From positions 1,426,001-1,490,000 of the forward strand of contig NZ_CP138991.1 of the NCBI RefSeq assembly GCF_044594925.1: a stretch of 64,000 nt of DNA, given 5' to 3'. Positions 1 to 9,300 of the stretch are shown here, in pieces. Position 1 is the first letter of the stretch. Each line of letters opens with the position of its first letter. The notes beneath the pieces were generated by a model. That model was not told the DNA's origin and searched no databases. It saw only the letters and a list, made by a program, of their open reading frames with translations. The position numbers and the translations under genes were made by a program. The DNA comes from Maribacter sp044594925 (GTDB lineage: Bacteria > Bacteroidota > Bacteroidia > Flavobacteriales > Flavobacteriaceae).

Positions 1-314
1 ATTACCGTTACATTGTCCAGTTCCTTAATTTCAGGAACCAATATAATATTAAGGGTTCGGCTAATATCCTCCGCAAGTATTTCCACTGTCTCGAACCCTA
101 CATGGCTATATTTTAATAAAGCACCCTCATTTACTCTTAGACTGTAAAAACCATTCCCAGCGGTCTTCGTTCCATTGTCTGAATTTGATACTGAAATATT
201 GACATCCTCAATCGGTGCAACACCGTCCGTAACCTTGCCCGTAATGATAACTTCATTTTGCTGACCCCACACCAAAGAAGTAAACAGCAATACTATGATA
301 GTGAATCTATACAT
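1..314 (-). CDS. Plug-domain paralog, N-terminal part (cut by window edge)
   Basis: Only the first ~104 codons lie in the window; the gene continues beyond base 1. The ATG is at 312-314. It encodes a signal peptide (residues 1-17, ending near VWGQQ) and a carboxypeptidase-D-regulatory-like beta-sandwich (about residues 20-95; GKVTDG motif, then NGFYSL and RTLNI). It is almost identical in DNA to the start of the paralog at 2101-3852, differing at a few bases. It is the fourth copy of a tandem minus-strand array, 11 bp downstream of the gene at 326-2092, so probably co-transcribed with it. By homology with its neighbours the missing part should hold a plug-like domain, TPRs and a DUF2135-like C-terminus, but that is not visible here. 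Confidence 0.8.
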   Translation of the reverse strand, partial: MYRFTIIVLLFTSLVWGQQNEVIITGKVTDGVAPIEDVNISVSNSDNGTKTAGNGFYSLRVNEGALLKYSHVGFETVEILAEDISRTLNIILVPEIKELDNVTV

Positions 315-325
315 ATGCAGTCTTT

Positions 326-2092
326 TTAATTCCCCACTACAGTGGACATATTAGAGACCGTAAACAATTGCTGGTTTACGTTCTTTAGGCTTAGCTTAAA
401 TAATTTGGTCTCCTTACGTTGCGACGCACTACCGTAGTTATGGTAGATAGTCGCTTTAAGGTATGTGGGTGTCAAACTTTTGTTTCCAAAATATTTGGCG
501 TTTACTTTCCATACCCCTTTAACACTTTCATCTATTAGATATTCTTCACTGGAGAAACCGGATATTTTTTCATTCTTAATACGATCTGCATCAGCAAAGA
601 GGGAATGTTCAGATTTGTAGTAGTTCCCCTCCGGATTTACAAACTGTAGCTCAAACTCCGCCTCACTATCGTTCCACTCGAATACCAATCGCGTACCATC
701 GAACTCATCGTCCAACACAAGGTTCTTCAGTTCTTTCTTGCTTAGCAAATCTTCTCCCTTTAAAGCGATTAGATTGTTCAGCTCGCGCTCAATAATAATG
801 TTCAGGTCGTCCTCCGCCCTTAGAAAACCCTCATCCAATAGATAGCCGTATCTGGCATACATTGTCGCTGCTTTTTTATACTCCCCTATTTCCCGGTAAC
901 TATTTGCTAAATCCATATAGGACTGTCCGTAATTGGCGCGGAGGATAAAAAGTTCCTTATAAAGCTCGTTCGCCTTTTCTAGTCTCCCCTCTTTTTGATA
1001 GTTGTAGGCCAAGGCTTTTAATGCCAAGGGATCGGAATTGAAAAGTTCTTTGTTCTCTTCGATGATACTATTAGCGAATTTGTCGTTTCCAAGTTCCTCT
1101 GAAAAATACTGATACGCATCGAGCATAAAATGGTAGGATATACGGTACTGACCCAATCGCTCACCGTAAATTTTCTTCGCCTCCTCTTCGGATGCACTAC
1201 TTCTCAATTGCCTTAGATATTCAGGAACGTTATTCGAGATTTCCAACGCTATGGCATCGTTCTCGAAAATATTATTTCGGAGTCTAGCTAAATCATTAGG
1301 CACTTGAGAAGTGTTTTTTCCATAACTCGCATTTTTTTGGTTTATAACAATAACCCCTCCATTACCAATAAATCCATATCTTCCAGTTGCATTTAACCCC
1401 GTTATAATTGCTATACGTTCAATATTCTCTACAGCAATAAAAGTGGGAGGTTCCGTAAAGACCATACCATCTACATCAAATAGAGCCCCTCCAAAACCCA
1501 CTCCTGCCGCTCCTCTGAAATATACTCTTACATCTGAAGATGCGGGGCCATTGGGAGTAGTGAAATTTGACATTCTTTCCACACGTAGTCCAGGATATCT
1601 AAATTGTAATGCCGATAAGAAATCTATGCCCCCCAGAGGCAAATCACCACCTTCAATAATTTTAATGCGATAACTTACGGATTCCTTATCGATGATTCCA
1701 AAGGCAGTATTAATTAGATTTTTGTCTAAATAATAATCTTCCCTAAGTTGTTTTTGGTTTCTTCGTGGCTTTGTCTTGGTTACCGTAACATTCTCTAACT
1801 GATTTATTTTTGGTGTCATTTTAATATTTAATCTACGACTAACATCCTCCACTAATATCTCTACGGTTTCCAACCCAACATAACTATAACGAAGTAAAGC
1901 ACCTTCTTTTACATTTAAGCTGTAATAACCGTTTGCATCGGTCTTCGTTCCATTGTCTGAATTTGATACTGAAATATTGACATCCTCAATCGGTGCAACA
2001 CCGTCCGTAACCTTGCCCGTAATGATAATTTTATTTTGCTGTGCTTGGACAACCGTTACTAAAAGAAAGAGTACATAAAATTTTTTTTTCAT
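326..2092 (-). CDS. Secreted carboxypeptidase-regulatory/TonB-plug-like/TPR protein (array copy 3)
   Basis: 588 aa. Reading order by eye: signal peptide (1-17); carboxypeptidase-D-regulatory-like domain (about 24-100, GKVTDG); TonB-plug-like segment (about 145-255), with the FDVDGMVF and ENIERIAI motifs and the GNGGVIVI ending typical of SusC-type plugs; TPR-like helices (about 340-430); and a C-terminal beta domain (about 465-588) resembling DUF2135 (FEWNDSEAEFELQF, FSSEEYLI). No beta-barrel follows the plug, so it is not a complete TonB-dependent receptor. A periplasmic or outer-membrane-associated role is likely, but the function is unknown. It lies 8 bp from the upstream paralog. The last ~130 codons are nearly identical to the copy at 3864-5615, while the plug region differs, which suggests gene conversion. 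Confidence 0.85.
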   Translation of the reverse strand: MKKKFYVLFLLVTVVQAQQNKIIITGKVTDGVAPIEDVNISVSNSDNGTKTDANGYYSLNVKEGALLRYSYVGLETVEILVEDVSRRLNIKMTPKINQLENVTVTKTKPRRNQKQLREDYYLDKNLINTAFGIIDKESVSYRIKIIEGGDLPLGGIDFLSALQFRYPGLRVERMSNFTTPNGPASSDVRVYFRGAAGVGFGGALFDVDGMVFTEPPTFIAVENIERIAIITGLNATGRYGFIGNGGVIVINQKNASYGKNTSQVPNDLARLRNNIFENDAIALEISNNVPEYLRQLRSSASEEEAKKIYGERLGQYRISYHFMLDAYQYFSEELGNDKFANSIIEENKELFNSDPLALKALAYNYQKEGRLEKANELYKELFILRANYGQSYMDLANSYREIGEYKKAATMYARYGYLLDEGFLRAEDDLNIIIERELNNLIALKGEDLLSKKELKNLVLDDEFDGTRLVFEWNDSEAEFELQFVNPEGNYYKSEHSLFADADRIKNEKISGFSSEEYLIDESVKGVWKVNAKYFGNKSLTPTYLKATIYHNYGSASQRKETKLFKLSLKNVNQQLFTVSNMSTVVGN

Positions 2093-2100
2093 AATTCTGT

Positions 2101-3852
2101 TTAATTGGCTACCACAGTGGACATATTAGAGACCGTAAATAATTGTTGGTTTACGTTTTTCAGACTCAACTTAAAGACTTTTGTTTCTTTACGTTGCGAT
2201 GCACTACCGAAGTTATGGTAGATAGTTGCTTTCAGATACGTCGGGGTAAGGCTTTTGTTGCCAAAGTATTTCACATTTACTTGCCATACACCCTTAATAC
2301 TATCGTCTATAAGGTACTCCTCACTGGAGAAACCGGATATCTTTTTGTTCTTGACACCCTCAGCATCCGCAAAAAGTGAATGTTCCGCTTTAAAATAGTT
2401 CCCTTCCGGGTTTACGAACTGTAACTCGAACTCCGCTTCACTATCGTTCCACTCGAAAACTAAACGGGTACCATCGAACTCATCGTCTAGCACAAGGCTC
2501 TTCAGTTCTTTTTTGCTTAGCAAATCTTTCCCCTTTAAAGCGATAAGATTGTTCAGTTCCCTGTCCATAATAATCCCTAAGTCCCCTTCAGTTCTTAAGA
2601 AACCTTCTTCTAACAAGTATCCGTATCTGGCATACATCGCAGCCGCTCTTTTATACCGCCCAATTTCCTGGTAACTGTTTGCTAGGTCCATATAGGACTG
2701 TCCGTAATTAGCACGGAGGATAAACAGTTCTTTGTAAAGCTCGTTCGCCTTTTCTAGTCTCCCCTCTTCTTGATAGTTGTAGGCCAAGGCTTTTAGTGCC
2801 AAAGGGTTGGAATTGAAAAGTTCCTTGTTCTCTTCGATGATGCTATCCGCTACTTTCTGGTTCTTCACTTCTTTTGAAAAATACTGATAGCTATCCAAAA
2901 CAAAAACATAGGAGGTACCGTACTGTTCCAATCGCTCGCTGTAAATTTTCTTCGCCTCCTCTTCGGATGTACTATTTCTCAATTGCCTCAGATATTCAGG
3001 AATATTATTGGAAGTATCAAACGCTATAGCATCATTTCCATAGCTATTGTTCCTCAGTTTGGCTTGGTCAAAGTTAGCTGTACCATTGGCACCGGGTGCG
3101 AAATTACCTGTTTTGGTGTTTATTATGACAATACCAGCGTTCGCTAGAGTTCCATATTTCACGTTACCTGCCAGGCTAGGAGAAGTTGCTATTCTTTTAA
3201 TATTGGAAATATCCAACCAATAGGGGAATTCTTGGAAAATCATTCCATCAATTTCATAAATAGAAGGTGAGGCAAAATTTATCGATTGATTTCCGCGCAT
3301 AGTTATCATCCAATTCCTAGGGTCAGAATTTAATTTAGAGCCGCGCGCATTAGGTATTTTACCATTGACTAAATCAATTAAGTCTATCGCGCCCGGTGGA
3401 AAATCCTCTTCATCCAACACATAAAGAGCAGTTGCAATATTTTCCTTATCCAAAATCCCAAACATGGTTTTTATTAGATTTGGATTAGTATTGTATTCTT
3501 GAAAAAGTTCTTTCTGAGTCTTGCGCGGTTTTGTCTTTGTTACCGTTACATTGTCCAGTTCGTTAATTTCAGGAACCAATATAATATTAAGGGTTCGGCT
3601 GATGTCCTCCGCAAGTATTTCCACTGTCTCGAACCCTACATGGCTATATTTTAATAAAGCACCCTCATTTACTCTTAGACTGTAAAAACCATTCCCATCG
3701 GTCTTGGTTCCATTGTCTGAATTTGATACGGAAATATTGACATCCTCAATCGGTGCAACACCGTCCGTAACCTTGCCCGTAATGATAATTTTATTTTGCT
3801 GAGCCCACACCAAAGAAGTAAACAGCAATACTATGATAGTGAATCTATACAT
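2101..3852 (-). CDS. Secreted carboxypeptidase-regulatory/TonB-plug-like/TPR protein (array copy 2)
   Basis: 583 aa with the same architecture as its neighbours: signal peptide (1-17), regulatory-like beta-sandwich (about 22-95), plug-like domain (about 140-250; IYEIDGMIF, then ANAGIVII), TPR-like helices and a DUF2135-like C-terminus. Its N-terminal 100 codons match the partial gene at 1-314, whereas its plug segment (around PNARGSKLNSD) is distinct from the others. The C-terminal third is highly similar to the flanking copies but carries more synonymous and conservative changes. It starts 11 bp downstream of the gene at 3864-5615 and ends 8 bp before the next one, consistent with a single operon. 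The family assignment is by eye and no function is established. Confidence 0.85.
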   Translation of the reverse strand: MYRFTIIVLLFTSLVWAQQNKIIITGKVTDGVAPIEDVNISVSNSDNGTKTDGNGFYSLRVNEGALLKYSHVGFETVEILAEDISRTLNIILVPEINELDNVTVTKTKPRKTQKELFQEYNTNPNLIKTMFGILDKENIATALYVLDEEDFPPGAIDLIDLVNGKIPNARGSKLNSDPRNWMITMRGNQSINFASPSIYEIDGMIFQEFPYWLDISNIKRIATSPSLAGNVKYGTLANAGIVIINTKTGNFAPGANGTANFDQAKLRNNSYGNDAIAFDTSNNIPEYLRQLRNSTSEEEAKKIYSERLEQYGTSYVFVLDSYQYFSKEVKNQKVADSIIEENKELFNSNPLALKALAYNYQEEGRLEKANELYKELFILRANYGQSYMDLANSYQEIGRYKRAAAMYARYGYLLEEGFLRTEGDLGIIMDRELNNLIALKGKDLLSKKELKSLVLDDEFDGTRLVFEWNDSEAEFELQFVNPEGNYFKAEHSLFADAEGVKNKKISGFSSEEYLIDDSIKGVWQVNVKYFGNKSLTPTYLKATIYHNFGSASQRKETKVFKLSLKNVNQQLFTVSNMSTVVAN

Positions 3853-3863
3853 ATGCAGTCTTT

Positions 3864-5615
3864 TTAATTACCCACTACAGTGGACATATTTGAGACCGTA
3901 AACAGTTGCTGGTTTACGTTCTTTAGGCTTAGCTTAAATAACTTGGTTTCCTTACGTTGTGACGCACTACCGTAGTTATGGTAGATAGTCGCCTTAAGGT
4001 ATGTGGGTGTCAAACTTTTGTTTCCAAAATATTTGGCGTTTACTTTCCATACCCCTTTAACACTTTCATCTATTAGATATTCTTCACTGGAGAAACCAGA
4101 TATTTTTTCATTCTTAATACGATCTGCATCAGCAAAGAGGGAATGTTGGGACTTATAGTAGTTCCCCTCTGGATTTACAAACTGTAGCTCAAACTCCGCC
4201 TCACTATCGTTCCATTCGAATACCAATCGGGTACCATCGAACTCATCGTCCAACACCAAGTTCTTTAGTTCTCTTCTAGATAACAATTCTCTTCCTTTTA
4301 AAGCGATAAGATTGTTCAATTCCCTGTCCATGATAATACCTAAGTCCCCTTCAGCTCTTAAGAAACCTTCATCCAATAAATAGCCGTATCTGGCATAAAT
4401 TGCCGCAGCTCTTTGATTTTCTCCAATCTCACGATAACTATTGGCCAAGTCCATATAACTCTGGGCGTAATTAGGTCTGAGACGAAAGACTTCTTTATAT
4501 ACTTCATTAGCTTCCTTTAGTCTGTCTTCTGCCTGATACGTATATGCCAACGCTTTTAAAGCTAGGGGATTATCATAAATGACTTGTTTATTATTTTCAA
4601 TGATACCGTCCGCAAAATCAGTATTTTTCCACCTATTAGAGAAATGGTCGTAGGCGTCCAAAATATAGAAATACGAACTTCTGTATACCTTTATCTGTTC
4701 ATTGTATGTGGCTATTGCCTCGGCCTCGCTTTTACTATCCATTAATTTAGAAAGGTAAATAGGTCTATCTTTTTTTAGATCCTCGCTTGTAAGTACATCC
4801 CCGTCAAACTTATTATTCCGAAGTCTTGCCAGGTCGTATGGCTTATCCGTACCAGGTTCTGGAAAATAGTTGGCTCCCTTTGTATTAATCACAATAACAC
4901 CTCCATTAGCTGCACCTCCATACTTTGTAACTGCACCTAGTCCACTTATAACTGCAATACGCTCTATATTTTCTATTTGTAAAAAATTAGGAAAATCTGT
5001 AATAATCAATCCGTCAACATCATAAATGGCAGGAAAAAATCCAAGAGCCCCTCCCCGTAAGTAAACAGTAGGATTTAAAAAATCTAGACCATTTCTTTCT
5101 ACCCTAACGCCTGGAAAACGATATTGTAATACCGTAGCGATATCTATACCTATGGGATTTAAATCTTTACCTTCTGCAATGCGCACCGCAAAACTAGTAA
5201 CATCTTTATCTAAAATTCCAAATGCGGTATTTATCAAATTTTTATTGGAAGCATATTCCGCTTGTAATTGTTTCTGTGATTTCAGCACCGTTTTCTCAAC
5301 GACTACCTCATCCAATTGATTTACTTCTGGAGTCAATTCAATATTTAAGATACGGGTCACATCTTCAACAACAATTTCCATAGGACGCATACTAGGATAA
5401 GCATAGGACAAAAGTTGACCTGGCCTGGCGCTTATGGTATACCTACCCTCCACATTCGTTTTAGTAACTTCCTCCGAGCCCGAAACTTTAATTTCAGCAT
5501 TAACCAGAGGTGTGTCCAAATAGGTAACAACACCTTTAATGGTGTTTAATTTTTCCTGTGCAAACGAAAGTGCACTAACTGTAAAAACGAATAAGAGAAC
5601 AAAGGCTTTTTTCAT
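3864..5615 (-). CDS. Secreted carboxypeptidase-regulatory/TonB-plug-like/TPR protein (array copy 1)
   Basis: 583 aa. The N-terminal half is the most divergent of the three complete small paralogs: its own signal peptide (ending LSFAQE), a different regulatory-like domain (GVVTYLDTPLVNAEI, about 25-100), and a plug-like domain (about 145-250; IYDVDGLII, ENIERIAV, ANGGVIVI). TPR-like helices follow (about 340-430). The last ~130 residues, a DUF2135-like beta domain, are practically identical to the copy at 326-2092, including at the DNA level. A divergent head fused to a homogenised tail points to recombination within the array. It sits 66 bp downstream of the VWA fusion gene at 5682-7862. No barrel-forming region is present, so transport by this protein alone is unlikely. 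Confidence 0.85.
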   Translation of the reverse strand: MKKAFVLLFVFTVSALSFAQEKLNTIKGVVTYLDTPLVNAEIKVSGSEEVTKTNVEGRYTISARPGQLLSYAYPSMRPMEIVVEDVTRILNIELTPEVNQLDEVVVEKTVLKSQKQLQAEYASNKNLINTAFGILDKDVTSFAVRIAEGKDLNPIGIDIATVLQYRFPGVRVERNGLDFLNPTVYLRGGALGFFPAIYDVDGLIITDFPNFLQIENIERIAVISGLGAVTKYGGAANGGVIVINTKGANYFPEPGTDKPYDLARLRNNKFDGDVLTSEDLKKDRPIYLSKLMDSKSEAEAIATYNEQIKVYRSSYFYILDAYDHFSNRWKNTDFADGIIENNKQVIYDNPLALKALAYTYQAEDRLKEANEVYKEVFRLRPNYAQSYMDLANSYREIGENQRAAAIYARYGYLLDEGFLRAEGDLGIIMDRELNNLIALKGRELLSRRELKNLVLDDEFDGTRLVFEWNDSEAEFELQFVNPEGNYYKSQHSLFADADRIKNEKISGFSSEEYLIDESVKGVWKVNAKYFGNKSLTPTYLKATIYHNYGSASQRKETKLFKLSLKNVNQQLFTVSNMSTVVGN

Positions 5616-5681
5616 GGTATCGATTTTTTATTAAGATAAGAAAAAGACCACAAAAGTTATACCATCTTAAGATTTGATTAA

Positions 5682-7862
5682 CTAAATCTTCAGCGCAATA
5701 ATCTCCTTTTTAGAATTTTGACCGTCTAAATATAGCCAAACCAGCTTTTTTGTTTGTGAAGGATATCCAAAATTAGTGTAAACAGAACATAACAAAACTA
5801 ATGGCTCAGCATTTAATTCATCCAAATTCCCTAAGAAATCCGCATTTATTTTCCAGCTACCCTTAAGGTCATCATATAATTCAAATTCCTCCATTGCATA
5901 ACCCAAACTCACCTCCTCTTCAATTCTATTGCTATTAGCTACGCTAGTATGCTCCCAATTAAAATAACGGTTCTGAGGATTTACGAATTGCACATTGAAT
6001 TCTGTTTTGGCACTACTCCATTCTACCAAAAGACGCATATTCATCTGCGTATTCTTAAAATAAGCTTCACCTACCTTAGTGACATCCAGAATATCTCGCT
6101 TTTGAAAAATTAGATTCTTAAGCTCTCTTTCCAAGGACTTCTGAATTGGGTTTACGTCCATTGCTCCGTAAGCCCCTCCATTGGCAAGCGTAACAAAGCT
6201 GTCTAACGCCCCTTGGTAATCTTTTTGCGCGAGTTGTGATTTGGCCTCTGTAAAAAAGGGTTGCAACGCTGTTGGTTTATCGGTATTCAGTTGACTATTC
6301 AGGGTTTGTACGGCGTCATAATTTTCCAAATAGCGCATGGATAATTCCACCAATCTCAAGTAAGATTCTTTTGTGGCATTCTTCTCCCAAAGGTTAGATA
6401 TGATCCTTGCAGCTAATTTGGTGTCCCTATCCTTAAAAAAATGAAAGGCATCTAGATAAAATGAGTCGTTATCCTCGTTAAAGTTTCGTAAGGTTAGGTA
6501 TTTTAAGTATGCCTCACTCATATCCGTATACGCTTCCAATGCTTTCGTAAGTGCAGATTTAACGGTACTGATTTTTGCCTCAGGGTCGTACACATTATCT
6601 TGAGCCAAGGCCGTATTTTTTGTTGCGCCACTAACCCCACCATAAGATGCCGTTTTAGTTGTTATTAAAATTACACCGTTGTTACCTGCCGAACCATATC
6701 TATTAGTAGCCGCATATCCCTTGAGCACCGTAATATCGGCTACATTGTCAGGGTTCACAAAGTTAGATGCCGCATTACTAGAACTACCAAAGGAAGAATC
6801 GTTTTGTTCCATAGGAACTCCATCAATGACAACAAGTCCATAATTATTACCCAAAATGGTGGCATTTGTTCGCATGGTCACTTGAGTAAGGTCTTCTCCC
6901 GGACCTAAATTTACACCAGAGAACCTACCCTGTACCGATTGTCTAATATCTGTCTGTATAGGTGTAATAGCTTCCGAGTCGATAGATTGTACTGCATAAC
7001 CTAATGACTCCTTACTTTTAAAACCGTTTCCTGTGTTAACGACATCTTCTGAGAGGGCATTGACCCTTTGTTCCGTTACAACTACCTCATCCAAAGTAGT
7101 AACGTTGGCTTTTAAGAAAACATCTACCGTTTTATTAAAATAGCCAATAGGAACCGTCTTCATGGTTTTATTTAAACGACTGGTAATTAGAATAGAATCT
7201 CCAGGAACGGCTGGCAACGAAAACTTACCACTACTATCCGTCTTAATTATTTCATTACTTCCTATTATTCTGACTTCGATATCGTTTGCAGGAACATTAT
7301 CAATATAAACAGTTCCCGTAATCTCTTTTTTATTTGGAATAGCCACTTCTGAAGAAGTAGCTATATTCTTAGGCAAAATTGCGGCAAAATCCATTAATCT
7401 ACCCCGACCGACCAGGGCAGATTGTTTTAAAAACTCCTCATTCCTGTCTAACGAGCTATTGATAATGTAATTTCCCTTTTTGACAGGCAAAACCTCACCA
7501 GCGACCAATGCATTACCATCTGTAAAAAAATATACAGTAGGATTCTTAATCTTTGACGCTAAGCCCTCGTAAACAGTGGCGCCATCAGGAACCACAGCGG
7601 ACAAAGTAGCTTTTATTTCACTCCAATCTCCATTACTGACTTGAAATACCTGTTCCTCAACAGCGATATCAAAAAGTAAAAGCTGTACCGTTTGATTTGG
7701 ATTTCTTTGGAAAACTTTATCTAAAATTTCAAATTCTTTTTCCATGTCTCTATTCAACATAGAGAAAGAAGTATCCCAACATATGGTAATATTCTTATTT
7801 TCTTCCTGCTGGGCAGTTAAAAAATTTCCTAGAAAAATTAGTAGTATAAAAAGTCTTTTCAT
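5682..7862 (-). CDS. VWA / carboxypeptidase-regulatory / TonB-plug-like / DUF2135-like fusion protein
   Basis: 726 aa. Signal peptide (1-17). Next comes a von Willebrand A-like domain (about 23-150) with a MIDAS-type DTSFS at the end of the first strand and FFTDGNA later. A regulatory-like beta-sandwich follows (about 178-252; TGTVYIDNVPANDIEV). Then a SusC-type plug (about 275-410) with VVIDGVPMEQ, VLKGYAATNRYG and NNGVILITTK. A helical repeat region (about 430-600) and a DUF2135-like C-terminal domain (about 610-726; VEWSSAKTEFNVQF, LGYAMEEFEL) complete it. It begins 6 bp after the M24 peptidase gene and precedes the paralog array, to which its plug-TPR-C-terminal part is distantly related. 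VWA domains bind protein ligands through a metal, so a scaffold or adhesion role is possible. The function is not known. Confidence 0.8.
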   Translation of the reverse strand: MKRLFILLIFLGNFLTAQQEENKNITICWDTSFSMLNRDMEKEFEILDKVFQRNPNQTVQLLLFDIAVEEQVFQVSNGDWSEIKATLSAVVPDGATVYEGLASKIKNPTVYFFTDGNALVAGEVLPVKKGNYIINSSLDRNEEFLKQSALVGRGRLMDFAAILPKNIATSSEVAIPNKKEITGTVYIDNVPANDIEVRIIGSNEIIKTDSSGKFSLPAVPGDSILITSRLNKTMKTVPIGYFNKTVDVFLKANVTTLDEVVVTEQRVNALSEDVVNTGNGFKSKESLGYAVQSIDSEAITPIQTDIRQSVQGRFSGVNLGPGEDLTQVTMRTNATILGNNYGLVVIDGVPMEQNDSSFGSSSNAASNFVNPDNVADITVLKGYAATNRYGSAGNNGVILITTKTASYGGVSGATKNTALAQDNVYDPEAKISTVKSALTKALEAYTDMSEAYLKYLTLRNFNEDNDSFYLDAFHFFKDRDTKLAARIISNLWEKNATKESYLRLVELSMRYLENYDAVQTLNSQLNTDKPTALQPFFTEAKSQLAQKDYQGALDSFVTLANGGAYGAMDVNPIQKSLERELKNLIFQKRDILDVTKVGEAYFKNTQMNMRLLVEWSSAKTEFNVQFVNPQNRYFNWEHTSVANSNRIEEEVSLGYAMEEFELYDDLKGSWKINADFLGNLDELNAEPLVLLCSVYTNFGYPSQTKKLVWLYLDGQNSKKEIIALKI

Positions 7863-7868
7863 CTTTAT

Positions 7869-9215
7869 CTAGTTGCCTTGGTGTTCCTTTAATCTAGGTA
7901 TTAACAAAAGCGCTGTTTGTCTACCATTAACATATCTAAATCCGTCTTCGCCAAAAAAGCCAGCCTCCTCCAGCATAATACGGATATCCCTATTCCATTC
8001 CGGTATGGTAATCGTAGTATTTAATTCAATCGCATATACGGTATTGGGGTTCAGGGGGTAATTAGCACCATCATCCTTCATAACTCCGCCCTGAGAATCC
8101 CACATTCCGATAGTAGTTCCTGCAGAGTGCCCATATAGTCCCAAAGGATGTGTATAGATCGCTGGTCTTAAGCCCGCTGTTTTTGCATCCGATAGTGATT
8201 TTGCCAAAATCTCGTTACCCGTTCTTCCCTTAATCATATTAGCTATTAAAAAATCTTGTACGCGATTTCCATCCTTTAACCCATTTATCAAAAAATCAGG
8301 CGCACTTTTTTCTTCAGGCTTTAAAACATAAGCTAGTTCTTGACAATCGGTATTTAATCTTAAATAGGTAATCCCAAAATCGCAATGCACCAAATCACCC
8401 GGTACTATAACTTCATTATCAGGACGCCCTGAAAAGGAGTACAGATGACTAACGAGTTCTTCCTTTGAGCGTTGTACATCTACCGTAGGATGAAACCATG
8501 TTTCCAAACCTAAATCCGTTACTTTTTGACGCATCCACCACTCTACCTCCGTAGTGGTAGTAACTCCGGGAGTAATTACTTTTTCCGAGAAAGCTTCAGC
8601 AATGATATCATGAGTAATATCCACTAACTGATTATAAATAGCCATCTCACGTTCTGTGCGGGTTTCTATCCACCTTACCGCTAATTGCTCAGCAGAAACC
8701 ACTTTTGATTGATAGTTTTTGGGCAGATTGGCTATAAATTCATCATAATCTGTCTTATCCAAACCATCCGCTATATTATGGTCTTTAGAAAAGTTAAGAC
8801 CGATTTTCTTGGGGTTTCTTTCTGTAATCAATTGCATAAGTCGTTTCCACTGATCGGGTTCTTTTTCCTTATCCCAAGCGGACTTAATACTTTTTCCTAC
8901 ATTATACCTTGCAACCGCTAATTTTTCGATAGTATTTTTAGCTTTATCTCTGTAGAATACTAGAATAGTCCTTCTCCGTGCATTTAACCAAGTAGCGGGT
9001 AGCATAGTTTTAATTACCGGGTCCTCATTATATTCCCTAGAAATAACAATCCACATATCAATATCCGTGGTATCCATTAATTGCGGCAGTAGGTTATTAA
9101 AACGGTCTTCAAGAATTTCATCGACCACCTGAGCCCTTTCATTTTCGGGTAATATTTGTTGTGCGGAAACCTGACAAATAATAAATAGAAATATCAGTTT
9201 AATACTTTTATGCAT
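7869..9215 (-). CDS. M24 family metallopeptidase (Xaa-Pro aminopeptidase-like), secreted
   Basis: 448 aa from the ATG at 9213-9215, chosen because it begins a clear signal peptide (MHKSIKLIFLFIICQVSAQQ). A longer in-frame start upstream would place 50 unrelated residues before it and overlap the divergent gene's promoter. The N-terminal half matches the creatinase-like domain (MWIVISREYNEDP). The C-terminal half is a pita-bread M24 domain with metal-ligand-type residues in HCDFGITY, in a His/Gly stretch (THPLGLYGHSAGT), in AIELNTT and in the late Glu of MLEEAGFF. Members cleave N-terminal residues preceding proline. The gene is first in a minus-strand run that continues into the VWA/plug gene 6 bp downstream. 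The exact substrate is unknown. Confidence 0.85.
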   Translation of the reverse strand: MHKSIKLIFLFIICQVSAQQILPENERAQVVDEILEDRFNNLLPQLMDTTDIDMWIVISREYNEDPVIKTMLPATWLNARRRTILVFYRDKAKNTIEKLAVARYNVGKSIKSAWDKEKEPDQWKRLMQLITERNPKKIGLNFSKDHNIADGLDKTDYDEFIANLPKNYQSKVVSAEQLAVRWIETRTEREMAIYNQLVDITHDIIAEAFSEKVITPGVTTTTEVEWWMRQKVTDLGLETWFHPTVDVQRSKEELVSHLYSFSGRPDNEVIVPGDLVHCDFGITYLRLNTDCQELAYVLKPEEKSAPDFLINGLKDGNRVQDFLIANMIKGRTGNEILAKSLSDAKTAGLRPAIYTHPLGLYGHSAGTTIGMWDSQGGVMKDDGANYPLNPNTVYAIELNTTITIPEWNRDIRIMLEEAGFFGEDGFRYVNGRQTALLLIPRLKEHQGN

Positions 9216-9300
9216 GCTTTTAATTTTTGTATCAAAATACGGTTTTTTTAAGTACAGAAAAATAGAAGTACCTTTAAAAATCAAATATCCTTTCAACAAA

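Noticed and set aside
326..5615. Annotation of the array genes as TonB-dependent receptors
   Set aside because: They have a plug-like domain only; lengths of 583-588 aa with TPR and DUF2135-like parts leave no room for a 22-strand barrel.
9214..9300. Longer start for the SGNH lipoprotein
   Set aside because: The extension precedes a perfect lipoprotein signal and would bury it.
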